NCBI GenBank assembly: GCA_035462375.1
Contig: DATHUJ010000109.1
Span: 25,033 to 89,032, forward strand
Source of the DNA: DASTQL01 sp035462375
GTDB taxonomy: Bacteria > Actinomycetota > Actinomycetes > Jiangellales > Jiangellaceae
Direction: 5' to 3'
DNA length: 64,000 nt
Made by a program: the position numbers and the translations under genes. The notes under the pieces are model-generated. The model was given only the letters and a program-made list of their open reading frames with translations. It was not told the DNA's origin and made no database searches. Every line of letters begins with the position of its first letter. The first letter of the stretch is position 1. Shown here in pieces: positions 50,194 through 60,600 of this stretch.

Positions 50194-52170
50194 ATGTACG
50201 ATTATGCAGCCATCACCGCCGAGTCCCTGACCGCCGAGGTGGAGCTGGCGCTCAAGCAGGCCGAGCACACCCTGACCGGCATCGCGGACGCGATGCGCGC
50301 ACCGACGTACGGGGCCACCCTGGGAGCCCTCGACGCGGCGGTCGCCGACGTGGCCGTCACCGCCGGCCGGACGGGCTTCCTCGCGCACGTGGCCGCGGAT
50401 GCGGGCGTCCGAGAGGCCGGCCAGCAGGCCGAAGCGGTCCTCGGTAAGTGGGAGGTGGGCCTCCCGTTCCGAGAGGAGCTGGCCGACGCCATCGAGGCGT
50501 TCGCCCGCACCGACGAGGCGAGCGCCTTGACGGGGGAGCGCCGGCGGTTCCTCGACCACTGGCTGCGGGACCTGCGCCGAGCCGGGCGTGGGCTGCCCGA
50601 CGTGGCGCGGGACGAGGTCGCGGCGGCCCAGGACCGGTTGGTCGAGATCGGGGTCGAGTTCCAGCGGAACCTGGCCCGCTGGGAAGACGGCCTGGATCTC
50701 ACCCGCGAGCAGCTGGCCGGGCTGAGCGACGACTACGTCGCCCGCCTGCGGCCGGGCGGCACGGAGGGGACGTACCGGGTCAGTCTCGACTACCCGGAGA
50801 TGCAGCCGTTCCTCGAGCAGGCGCATGACCGCGCCTTGCGCGAGGCGCTGCTGCGCAAGCACTGGAGCCGCGCGGTCGAGGTGAACCGACCGCTTCTCGA
50901 GGAGGCCTTGCGCCTGCGGCGGCGGGTGGCCGCGGACCTCGGCTACCCCACCTGGGCCCACTACGCCATCGAGGTGAGGATGGCCGGCACGCCCGACCGG
51001 GTGGGGGCCCTCTACGACCGGCTGCTGCCCTCGATCCAGGACACCGCGCGGAGCGAGCACGCGGAACTGCGCCGGATCGCGGGTGTCAGCAACCTGCAGG
51101 TGTGGGACGTGCCGTACGCCGACGCCGCTCTCCAGCGCGAGCGCTACGGCGTGGACCAGGACCGGATCGCGGAGCACCTCCCCCTCGATGCAGCGCTTGC
51201 CGGCATGTTCGAGGTCACCGCCGAGGTGCTGGCGCTCCGCTATGTCGAGGTGCCGGACGCCGGTGCTTGGCACCCGTCCGTACGGCTGTACCAGGTGCGC
51301 GACGCCCGGTCCGACGAGCTGCTCGGAAGCTTCTACCTCGACCTCTTCCCTCGCGAGGGCAAGTACGGCCACGCGGCCGCGTGGCCGCTCGTCCCGGGCC
51401 GCCGTCGGGCAGACGGCACCTACGAGCCGCCGGTCAGCGCCATGGTGGCCAACGTGACCGCACCGTCCGGCGACCGGCCGAGCCTGCTGCGACACCGGGA
51501 GCTCGTCACGCTGTTCCACGAGTTCGGGCACGTGCTGCACATGAGCCTCGGGCGCACCGAGCACGCCCGCTTCAGCGGCGCCTCGACCGAGTGGGACTTC
51601 GTGGAGGCGCCGAGCCAGATCATGGAGAACTGGGCCTGGAGCCCGGAGGTCCTGGCCGGCTTCGCCCGCCACCACCGGACCGGGGAAGCCCTGCCGGCCG
51701 ACCTCGCCGAGCAGCTGGTCGCGGCACGCTACGTGGGCATCGGGTGGTCGACGGCACGCCAGGCCTTCCTCGGGCGCCTCGACCTGAGCCTGCACACGTC
51801 GCCCGACGCCGTCGACCTGGACGACGCGATGCGGGCAGCTCACGAGGTCACGGGCCTTCCGTATCCGGAGGCCACCTGCTTCCTGGCCGGTTTCGCTCAC
51901 ATCATCGGCGGCTACGACGCCGGCTACTACGGCTACCTGTGGGCCTCCGTCATCGGCGACGACCTCTTCGGCCGCTTCGTGGAGTCGGGCATCCGGTCGG
52001 CGGAGGTGGGTGCGGCATACCGCCGTGCGGTGCTCGAGCCGGGGGGGTCCCGAGATGCCGACGACCTGGTCCGTGACTTTCTCGGGCGGGACCCCTCGCC
52101 GGACACCTGGCTGCGTCTTCGGGGGATGCCGGTCGAGGCCCGCGCCCCGGGCGACGTCAGATCGTTCTGA
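50194..52170 (+). CDS. M3-family zinc metallopeptidase (oligopeptidase)
   Basis: This 658-aa cytoplasmic oligopeptidase of the M3/thimet family has the zinc site HEFGH at residues 442-446 followed by the third ligand region (EAPSQIMENWAW). The helical N-domain and the C-terminal motif FAHIIGGYDAGYYGYLWASVIGDDLF are typical. It degrades short peptides. ATG 50194 is the start because a TAGGGT box ends seven bases upstream and an in-frame GTG at 50149 lies inside marR. It is convergent with the SARP gene with only ten bases between. Confidence 0.95.
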   Translation: MYDYAAITAESLTAEVELALKQAEHTLTGIADAMRAPTYGATLGALDAAVADVAVTAGRTGFLAHVAADAGVREAGQQAEAVLGKWEVGLPFREELADAIEAFARTDEASALTGERRRFLDHWLRDLRRAGRGLPDVARDEVAAAQDRLVEIGVEFQRNLARWEDGLDLTREQLAGLSDDYVARLRPGGTEGTYRVSLDYPEMQPFLEQAHDRALREALLRKHWSRAVEVNRPLLEEALRLRRRVAADLGYPTWAHYAIEVRMAGTPDRVGALYDRLLPSIQDTARSEHAELRRIAGVSNLQVWDVPYADAALQRERYGVDQDRIAEHLPLDAALAGMFEVTAEVLALRYVEVPDAGAWHPSVRLYQVRDARSDELLGSFYLDLFPREGKYGHAAAWPLVPGRRRADGTYEPPVSAMVANVTAPSGDRPSLLRHRELVTLFHEFGHVLHMSLGRTEHARFSGASTEWDFVEAPSQIMENWAWSPEVLAGFARHHRTGEALPADLAEQLVAARYVGIGWSTARQAFLGRLDLSLHTSPDAVDLDDAMRAAHEVTGLPYPEATCFLAGFAHIIGGYDAGYYGYLWASVIGDDLFGRFVESGIRSAEVGAAYRRAVLEPGGSRDADDLVRDFLGRDPSPDTWLRLRGMPVEARAPGDVRSF

Positions 52171-52180
52171 CCCGCTCCGG

Positions 52181-53827
52181 TCAGCGCCCGGACAGGAAGG
52201 TGCGGATGTCGCCCGCGATCCGGTCCAGGTCGTGGGCGTCGGGCAGGTGGTACCCCCCGTCCAGCGCGATGAAGCGCGCGTCGGGGAGTCCCGCGGCCAG
52301 CTGCCGACCGCCGACGTAGGGGATGACCCGGTCGTCCCGGTAGTGCAGCACGAGCGCCGGTGCCCGCACTCGGGGCAGGAGGTCGGTGACCGTGGCCTGG
52401 TACACGGCTTGGAGGTAGTCGGCGGCCGCCTCCGCATCGGCGCTGTCCCGGAGCACGCGCCCCAGGTGTCTGGTGGCCTCCGACGACATCTCGGGACGGA
52501 AGAGCCCGGCCATCAGGTTCGACGCCATCCCCCAGTGCGCGCGGATGAGCGACACGAGGGACACGCGGACCGGCTCGTTGGTGAAGGTCGACGGGCCGTC
52601 GGCGTAGGTGCCGAAGAGAACCACGCGGTCGACCAGCTCCGGCCGCTCGGCAGCGAGCGCCATGGCCACCGGACCGGCCTGGGACATGGCCAGGAGGGAC
52701 ACCGGGTGGGACAGCTGCTCGACCACCGCTGCCAGCTCGTCGGCGCTGGCGGCGACGCCGTGGTCGGACACCGGGCCCCGGCTCAGCCCGGTGCCGGCGC
52801 GGTCGTAGATCACGACGGTGTAGTCGGCGGTCAGCCGATGCAGGATCGAGGACCGGGGATCGCGACCGGAGGAGACGACGTCGATGCTCGAGATCCAGCC
52901 TGGCAGGGACACGAGGACCGGTCCCTGCCCGGCCGTTGCGTACGCCACGGGGACCCCCTGGGGGCCGTCGACGTAGCGCACGTGGACGGCGCCGAGTCCG
53001 GGACCGGATGGCGGGCCGGACGGCGGCCGGGACGGCGGTCGGATCGGTCCTGGCCGTGACCCTCGATCGCCCGATGGTGTGGGCACCTGGTGCCTCAGGA
53101 TCTCCTCTTCCAGGGCTCGCATCGCAGCACCCGGCTCGAGGCCGAGCTCGTCAGCCAACTGCCTGCGGTACGCCTGGTAGCCGGCGAGGGCGTCGGCGTG
53201 GCGCCCGAGGGCGTACAGGCCGCGCAGCAGGCTCACCCTCGCCTGTTCACGCAGCGGGTTCCGGGCGACGAAGGCCTCGAGCAGCGGCACGGCCTCCGAT
53301 GCACGTCCGGCCGATACGAGCGCTTCGCCGCGCAGCTCCTCGGAGAGCAGCCGCGCCTCGTCGAGGCGGATGGCCTCGAGCTGGACCGGCTCGGTCTCCT
53401 CCGCCCCTGCGTACGCCGGCCCACGCCACAGGCCGAGAGCGTCGTCCAGCAACTCGGCGGAGCGCATCGGGTCGCCGGGGAGGCACCGCTGCGCTTCGGC
53501 GGTGAGTGCCAGGAAGCGTCCGGCGTCCACCTCAGACGCTGGCACGACCAGGGCGTAGCCGGGCGGTCGGGTCACCAGCCGCCAGGTGTCGTCCGCGGAG
53601 ACGGCGAGGCTCTGACGCAACCGGTGCACCTGGCTCTGCAACGCCGCGGTGGGGTTGCCCGGAGGTGCGTCGCCCCAGAGCAGGTCCACGAGCCGCTCGA
53701 CGGCGACGACGTCGCCACCGGTCGCCAGCAGGGCACCGAGGAGGGCACGCTGTCGAGGACCCCTCGGTGCGTGGCTGGTCCCGTGGTCGTCCCAGACGAC
53801 GATCGGGCCCAGGACCCCGAAACGCAT
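52181..53827 (-). CDS. SARP/BTAD regulator fused to an alpha/beta hydrolase
   Basis: This 548-aa two-part protein has an N-terminal winged helix (residues 1-95, RQRALLGALLATGGDVVAVERLVDLLWGD) and BTAD domain (about 100-245), as in AfsR/SARP regulators. A Pro/Ser/Gly linker (about 250-278) leads to an alpha/beta hydrolase (280-548) with candidate catalytic residues Ser382 (MSQAG, a variant nucleophile elbow), Asp498 or Asp499, and His527. SARP proteins activate secondary-metabolite genes; the hydrolase may act as a ligand sensor or as a real esterase. ATG 53827 follows GGAGGTGAGGC. Confidence 0.88.
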   Translation of the reverse strand: MRFGVLGPIVVWDDHGTSHAPRGPRQRALLGALLATGGDVVAVERLVDLLWGDAPPGNPTAALQSQVHRLRQSLAVSADDTWRLVTRPPGYALVVPASEVDAGRFLALTAEAQRCLPGDPMRSAELLDDALGLWRGPAYAGAEETEPVQLEAIRLDEARLLSEELRGEALVSAGRASEAVPLLEAFVARNPLREQARVSLLRGLYALGRHADALAGYQAYRRQLADELGLEPGAAMRALEEEILRHQVPTPSGDRGSRPGPIRPPSRPPSGPPSGPGLGAVHVRYVDGPQGVPVAYATAGQGPVLVSLPGWISSIDVVSSGRDPRSSILHRLTADYTVVIYDRAGTGLSRGPVSDHGVAASADELAAVVEQLSHPVSLLAMSQAGPVAMALAAERPELVDRVVLFGTYADGPSTFTNEPVRVSLVSLIRAHWGMASNLMAGLFRPEMSSEATRHLGRVLRDSADAEAAADYLQAVYQATVTDLLPRVRAPALVLHYRDDRVIPYVGGRQLAAGLPDARFIALDGGYHLPDAHDLDRIAGDIRTFLSGR

Positions 53828-53980
53828 GCCTCACCTCCGCCGGACGACGACTCCCGGGAATCGTGCCAGTGCAGCGCTCACTCGCTCACGTAGATTGTGC
53901 GCGCGCGACAGCGGCATGACAGTGCGGCGAAGGTGGACGCGCGCACGGTGTGGCTCATCAAGGCGACGAAGGAGCCACCG

Positions 53981-54508
53981 ATGAGCACACTTGCCCCGCC
54001 GCGTCCGGCCCTGCGGTCGGTGAGCCGGTCCGGCGCGGAGCTGACGATCAGGGAGCTGGGGCCGGGAGAGACCGGTCCTCTGGCTCAGGTCTTCGACGGC
54101 ATGTCCGAGCGCTCCCGCCGCCTGCGGTACCTCGTCGGGACGCCTCGGCTCACGGCCTCGATGGTCCGCCTGCTCACGGACGTCGGGCACGCACGACACT
54201 TCGCCTGGGTGGCGGAGATCGGCGGTGGGGCCGTCGGCATCGCCCGGATCGTGCGCACCAGCGACGAGGCCACCGAGGCGGAGGTGGCGGTCGAGGTCGT
54301 GGACAGCTGTCACGGCCGCGGTGTCGGGCGTGCCCTCGTGGCAGCCGCGCGCGAAGCTGCGTCGGCCGCGGGGATCACCGCGCTGGTCTGGACGGCGCGC
54401 CCGGAGAACGACGCGGTGCGTCGGCTGCTGGCCGGACCGGGCGCCAGCGTCCGGCTCGTCGACGGGCTGGTGGAGGGCAGGACGCCGCTGCTCCCGCTCG
54501 CGGCGTGA
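53981..54508 (+). CDS. GNAT-family acetyltransferase
   Basis: This 175-aa N-acetyltransferase has the acetyl-CoA pyrophosphate loop CHGRGVGRALVAAAREAA (motif A) preceded by EVAVEVVDSC, then ENDAVRRLLAGPGA. SERSRRLRYLVGTPRL near the start resembles the actinobacterial Pat-like or acyl-CoA-linked GNATs. The substrate is unknown. ATG 53981 is chosen for AAGGAG six bases upstream. An in-frame GTG further up at 53897 would add 28 residues that overlap the divergent promoter. Confidence 0.88.
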   Translation: MSTLAPPRPALRSVSRSGAELTIRELGPGETGPLAQVFDGMSERSRRLRYLVGTPRLTASMVRLLTDVGHARHFAWVAEIGGGAVGIARIVRTSDEATEAEVAVEVVDSCHGRGVGRALVAAAREAASAAGITALVWTARPENDAVRRLLAGPGASVRLVDGLVEGRTPLLPLAA

Positions 54509-54510
54509 GC

Positions 54511-54543
54511 GCTGGTCGCTGGTCGCTGGGTCACTGGTCGCTG
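54511..54543. repeat. Direct repeat GCTGGTC (about four copies) after the GNAT gene
   Basis: GCTGGTC-GCTGGTC-GCTGGGTC-ACTGGTC lies in the short intergenic stretch between the GNAT stop and the nrdJ terminator. It has no evident role. Confidence 0.7.
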
Positions 54544-54606
54544 AGCCGACGGTCTCTCCCTCTCCGGGGCATCCGGACCCCTCTCCGGGAGCATCCGGAC
54601 AGGGCA

Positions 54607-54639
54607 CCGCCCCGGTCCCCTCTGCGGGGACCGGGGCGG
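54607..54639. terminator. Strong hairpin downstream of nrdJ and the GNAT gene
   Basis: CCGCCCCGGTCCCC and GGGGACCGGGGCGG pair over 14 bases around a TCTGC loop, in the gap between two convergent genes. It is the strongest terminator candidate in the window. Confidence 0.85.
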
Positions 54640-54649
54640 GGGCCTGGTG

Positions 54650-57600
54650 TCAGCTGCAGCCGCTCGTGCTGCCGCAGCCCTCGCACACGTAGCAGGACCC
54701 GGCGGGTCGCATCTTGGTGCCGCACGTGAAGCACAGCGGCGCGTCGGTGCTCGTCCCCTGCAGTGCCTCGAGCAGCTCGGCGGATGTGTGTGCTCCGCCG
54801 ATGTCGTGCTTCGACGGCGGGCTGGCCGCTGGCGGCTCGGTCGTCGGCGTCGGCGTCGACGCCTCGGACTCGACGTGCTGCTGCCCGGTCGCCTCCGCGA
54901 CCGGCGCCGATTGCCGCAGCATCTCGACGTCTACCTCGTCCACCGGCTCGTACACGCCGGTCTCCAGCTGGCGGGCCCGCTCGGCAGCGGTGTAGATGCC
55001 CAGCGCTGAGCGCGAGTCGAAGGACAGGTGGTCCAGCGCCAGCCGCCGGAAGATGTAGTCGACGACGCTCGCCGCCAAGCGCACGTCCGGGTCGTCGGTC
55101 ATGCCCGACGGCTCGAACCGCATGTTGGTGAACTTCGCGACGTAGGTCTCCAGCGGGACGCCGTACTGCAGTCCGATGGACACCGCGATGGAGAACGCGT
55201 CCATCATCCCCGCCAGGGTCGAGCCCTGCTTGCTCATCTTGAGGAAGAGCTCGCCGAGCCCGTCGTCCGGGTAGGAGCCGGCGGTCATGTACCCCTCGGC
55301 GCCGCCCACGGTGAAGGAGACGGTCTGGCTCGGCCGCTTCTTGGGCAGGCGCTTGCGGGTCGGGCGGTACTCGACGACGACCCCGGGCTCAGCGTCGGAG
55401 GACTCCGAGGCCCCGGCCTTCTTCGCCTTGCCGTCGGACAGCGGCTGGCCGACCTTGCAGTTGTCGCGGTAGACGGCCAGCGCCTTGAGCCCGAGCTTCC
55501 AACCCTGGAAGTAGACGTCCGCGATGTCCTCGACCGTCGCCTCCTCGGGGAGGTTGACCGTCTTGGAGATGGCGCCGGACAGGAACGGCTGGACGGCCGC
55601 CATCATGCGGACGTGACCCATCGGCTTGATCGAGCGGGTACCCATCGCGCAGTCGAACACCTCGTAGTGCTCTGGCCGCAGTCCCGGCGCGTCCACGACG
55701 TGGCCGTGCTCGGCGATGTACTCGACGATCGCCTCGATCTGCTCTTCCTGGTAACCGAGCTGGCGCAGCGCACGCGGCACCGTCTGGTTGACGATCTGCA
55801 TCGAGCCGCCGCCGACGAGCTTCTTGAACTTCACCAGGGAGAAGTCCGGCTCGATGCCCGTCGTGTCGCAGTCCATCATGAAGCCGATGGTGTTGTGGCT
55901 GACGAAGCCGGCCGCCACGTAGGTGACGTTCGAGGGCACGGAGAGGTCGAATGTCGGCTGCGGACCTCCGTCCTCGTTGTCGGCCACGATCTCGAAGAGG
56001 TATCCGAGGACGTCGCCCACCCGGCCGTCGTCCGGCAGGTGGACGTGGTCGCGCTTCCCCGAGTGTGAAGACGCGTCGGCGGCGACCAAGGCGCCCTTAC
56101 GTCCGCCCATGAAGCCGATCTCGATCCCGAAGCGGAACGCGTGCTGAACGTTCCTGATCCGGACCTGGGAGACCGGTCCGCCCCAGCCACTGACCGTCTC
56201 GCGCGTCGTCGTCGGGAAACCGAGCGTCAGCAGCAAGGTGCGGAGATCGTCCGCGAAGAGCACGGACGACGTCGAGACGCTTGGAATGCCCTCGAGGACG
56301 GTGCCGTCCGCCTCGAAGACCCCTCGAAGGAACGCGCGGTAGACGTCTGCGTCGTTGGCCTCGCGGATGGCGGTGGGGATCCGGGGAGTCCACGCCTTGC
56401 CTGCGTGATCGACACCCCGCAGGTCGTTCGCGAAGCCGGCCGCCTCCCACCAACGAGCCAGATCGACGGACTGGAGGGTCACCTCCTGGTACCCCCGCTG
56501 CTGGGTGACGACGGGTTCGAGGTTGAACAACCCCTTGCCCAGGATCCGGAGACGCTCGACGACGTCGTGGTCGGCATCGGCGACACGGAACCGCACACCT
56601 CTGGCGTGCAGGCTCCCGTCCCCCATGAAGTACCCGACGAGCTCGGCGAGGTCGGCGTCGACGGAATCCGGGACCACGACGTCGCGATCGCCGGCGTAGT
56701 AGGCCTGGTCGAGAACGGGGAGCGGCACGCGACGCGGGTCGCCGACCAGGCCTCCCATCTGCATGGGCACGAGATCTCCCGGAGCGATGTCAGCCAGGCG
56801 CTTCCACACCCACTGACCTGCCTTCCCGACGACCTTGACCCGGTGGGTGAGCGTGCCCTGGATCCGGTAGCCGGCCTCGGTGACAATCCGCCGAGTGGGC
56901 TCCTCCCCGTTGACGAAGAACTGCGTCGCCCGTTGCGGTCCGTCGTCGGTCGAGACGAGTGCCTCCAACGGCTGCCAGCGCTCGCCCCACACGTCCCCGA
57001 GCTCCGACAGACGTGCCAGCCCTCGGTCGGTCGTGACCAGCGTGTCGCCCGTCAGGCAGCCTGTAGGGGCCAACACACTGGCCTGAGCATTGCGGTACCC
57101 CTGCCTCTCTCCCGTCTCGATCGCGGTCTGCCAGGCCTGGGTCGCAGCCTGGAGGACTGCCCGGTCCATCTCACCCAGCGTTCGGACCTGGTCGATGGCC
57201 GCCGCGTGCTTGCGCATGACTCGCTGGTGCGGGTCCGCGTTGCGCGCGTACCCCTCGTACGGACCGACGACGCCAGCGAGCTCCGCCGAGCGCTTGTACG
57301 AGGCGCCTGTCATGAGCGACGTGATCGCAGCCGCCAGGGCGCGCCCGCCCTCGGAGTCGTAGCCGTGCCCAGTGGCCATCAAGAGCGCACCCAGATTGGC
57401 GTAGCCGATCCCCAGCTGGCGGTAGGCGCGTGTGGTCTCCCCGATCGCCTCCGTCGGGAAATCGGCGAAGCTGATCGAGATGTCCATCGCGGTGATGACC
57501 ATCTCGACGGCCCTCTGGAACAAGTCAGCGTCGAAGGTGTCGTCGTCGCGCAGGAACTTCAGCAGGTTGAGGCTGGCTAGGTTGCAGCTGGAGTTGTCGA

Positions 57601-60600
57601 GGTGCATGTATTCCGAGCAGTTGGCTACCACCACGCCGCTGACGATGTAGCTCTGGTTGCGTGGTTCCGTGAGGTTGTACGTCGTCTCCCAGCCGTCCCA
57701 TTCACGGGACACCAGAGCGACGGTCTCGTCGGTCGCGTAGAAGGAGTGCTCGGCCAGCAAGGTGTCCAGGCGCTGCTGCTTGGCGGACAGGCTGAACCCG
57801 ATCCGTGCCGCGAACTCGCGGATCGAGCGCCCGGAGATGCGCAGGTCGAACGACGGTCCGTCCGACCCGTACGTGACCTCGGTACCGTCCTGACGGACGT
57901 ACCGGAACGAGTTCTCCTTCGTTCCGGTCTCGTAGATCCGCCCGTGAATGCCGAGAGAAGCAAGCAGCTCCTGGACATCGCGGAGGAGAATGTCGGAGCG
58001 TGAACCGAGTCCGACGTAGCGCGTCCCCTTGGCGACCTGGTTGATGACGGTCCCGTCCGCGTCGAAGAGGCCCCGCAGGAAGCCCGTCACGGCATCCTCG
58101 GGTGCCTCGAACACCGCCTGTGGCACACGCTTGCTCTTGCTCGAGCCGGCGAGGACTCCGAGCGCGGTCATGAGGGCGCGCCACTGCCCGCGGGTGGCTC
58201 GCAGCTGGTACGTCCCGTTCGCCTGCGCGGACGGTGTCGGCTCGAAGCCGGCCGCCTCGGTCAGGAGCGCCCGGTGCTGCGGCAGCACCTCTTCGAGGTC
58301 CTGGCCACCGCCGTACACGGTGACCGCAGCGTCGTCGGTGAGGCAGCCTTCACCGACGAGCCATCCCAGGTAGTGGGCGACCTCGGTCGTCCACTTCCCG
58401 GGGAGCTGCGTCTCGCGCCCGACAACGTTACGAGCAGCCACGAGAGCGCGGTCGGGCATGGCCTGGTCGGCCATCGGCCGCGGTGCGTGCACGAACGACC
58501 GGGTGACCCGGTCGGACGGCTGGAGGTCATCGGCACGCACCCATCCACGGTTGCGAGTCCACATCCGGTGGTTGGGCGTACACCTGAGCCGGGACCCGTC
58601 GGAGAACTGGAGAAGCAGGATCTCGTGGGTGCCCGTGACCATGTACCGAACGGGCCGGGTTGCGACCACCCTGCTTCGCGCGTCGCTGTCCGCGGTGACG
58701 TCGTTGGTGTAGACCTCGAACTTCTCCCCCGCGGCAGCACGAGAGACCAGCTCCCCGATGGGCACCAGCCCACGGTCGGTGACGACCCTCTGGTCGGCTG
58801 GGAAGCATGGGTTGGAGGCGGTGATCCGACCGGTCTCCGGCGACGTGTGCCAGTCGTTGATGGTGTCGTCGTACTGGAGTCCCGGGTCGGCGCACTCCCA
58901 CGCGGCCTGGGAGATCTTGTGGAACAGCGTCTTGGCGTCGACGTCTTCGAGCACCTCGCCGGTGAGGCGCGCACGGAGCCCGAATTCCGTGCCGTTCTCG
59001 ACCGCGCGCATGAACTCGTCGCTGACCCGGACCGAGTTGTTGGCGTTCTGGTACTGGACGCTGGTGATGTCCCTGCCACCGAGATCCATGTCGAAGCCGG
59101 CGTCGCGGAGTGCCCGGATCTTGTCTTCCTCACGGGCCTTTGTCTCGACGAACTCCTCGATGTCGGGATGGTCGATGTCCAGCACGACCATCTTGGCGGC
59201 CCGGCGGGTGGCCCCGCCGGACTTGATCGTCCCGGCGGAGGCGTCCGCGCCGCGCATGAAGGACACCGGACCCGACGCCGTGCCCCCGGACGACAACAAC
59301 TCCTTGGACGAGCGGATGCGAGAGAGGTTGAGGCCTGCTCCGGAACCGCCCTTGAAGATCCGCCCCTCTTCCTTGTACCAGTTGAGAATCGACTCCATCG
59401 TGTCGTCGACGCTGAGGATGAAGCAGTTGTGGACGCGCAGGCCCTGGGACAAGTACTCCCCGGACTCCGTCTGGATGTCGTAGACCTCGAGATCGCCCCG
59501 CACCTCGACGGAGGCGATCTGGAGCTGCTTGACGGGCGGCGCACCACGACCGGGAAGCTCGAGACTCCGCTCGAGCTCCTCCGCCCTGACCGGGTGGATG
59601 AACCCGACGTGATCTGCGAATGCTCGCCGGTCGCCCGGGTTCTGGATGCGCAGACTCCAGCTGCCGCCCTGGCGCCCCGGACGCTCGTCACGCTTGCACC
59701 CGACGCGCGCGAAGATCCCGTACCTGGTCAGTAGTGCCTGGACACCCCTGATCAGGTCCTCGGAGCCCACGTCGAGGCCCACGAGGGGCGACCGGGCAGA
59801 CACATAGCCCTTCGACTGGAAGAGACTGCGAAGGTACGCCGTCACGACAGGCAGCGGTGCAGTCATGAGCTTCGAAGGCACCGTGAGGGCACCGCTGCCA
59901 TCGGAACCAGCGCGGCCTGCCTCCCCGATGTCCCGTGGGTCGATCTCGGCTTCCCCGAACGACTCGTGGCGATGCCACTCCAGTCGGTCACCCGGGCGCA
60001 GGTGGCCTGCCTCCACGAAGGACCCGGAGCCGCCACCGGAACTCCTCCAGACGAGGTGGTCGGCAGTGACGTCCAGGGCTTGCCCGGACTCCAGGTGGAG
60101 ACGCAGGACCTGCTTGACGCCGTTGTCCTTGACCGCGATCACCCGGGTGAGCCCGTGGGCGTCGAACACCTTCTCGCCCACACCGCCGCTCTCGACGAGC
60201 TCCCCGATCGGCACGAGTCCGCGTGGCGTACTGACCAGGGAGTCGTAAGGCTGGCAGGCCGAGACCTGCTGCGGGGCCGTCGTCCCGACGTTGAACCACA
60301 CCGGCGAGTTGAAGCTGAAGACCTGGTGCATGAGCATCCAGGTGAGCTCGTGCTCGAAGACCTCTGCGTCGTCGCGAGTCGCGAAGTAGCCGTGCGCCTC
60401 ACCGGCCGCGCGATAGGTCTTCACCACCCGGTCGACGAGCTGACGCAAGCTCCACTCACGCTGGTCGGTTCCGACCGCGCCGCGGAAGTACTTGCTGGTC
60501 ACGATGGTCGACGCGTTGACCGACCAGAAGTCCGGGAACTCCACGCCGCGCTGCTCGAAGACGGTGCCGCCGGTCTTCCAGTTCGTCTGGACGACGTCGC

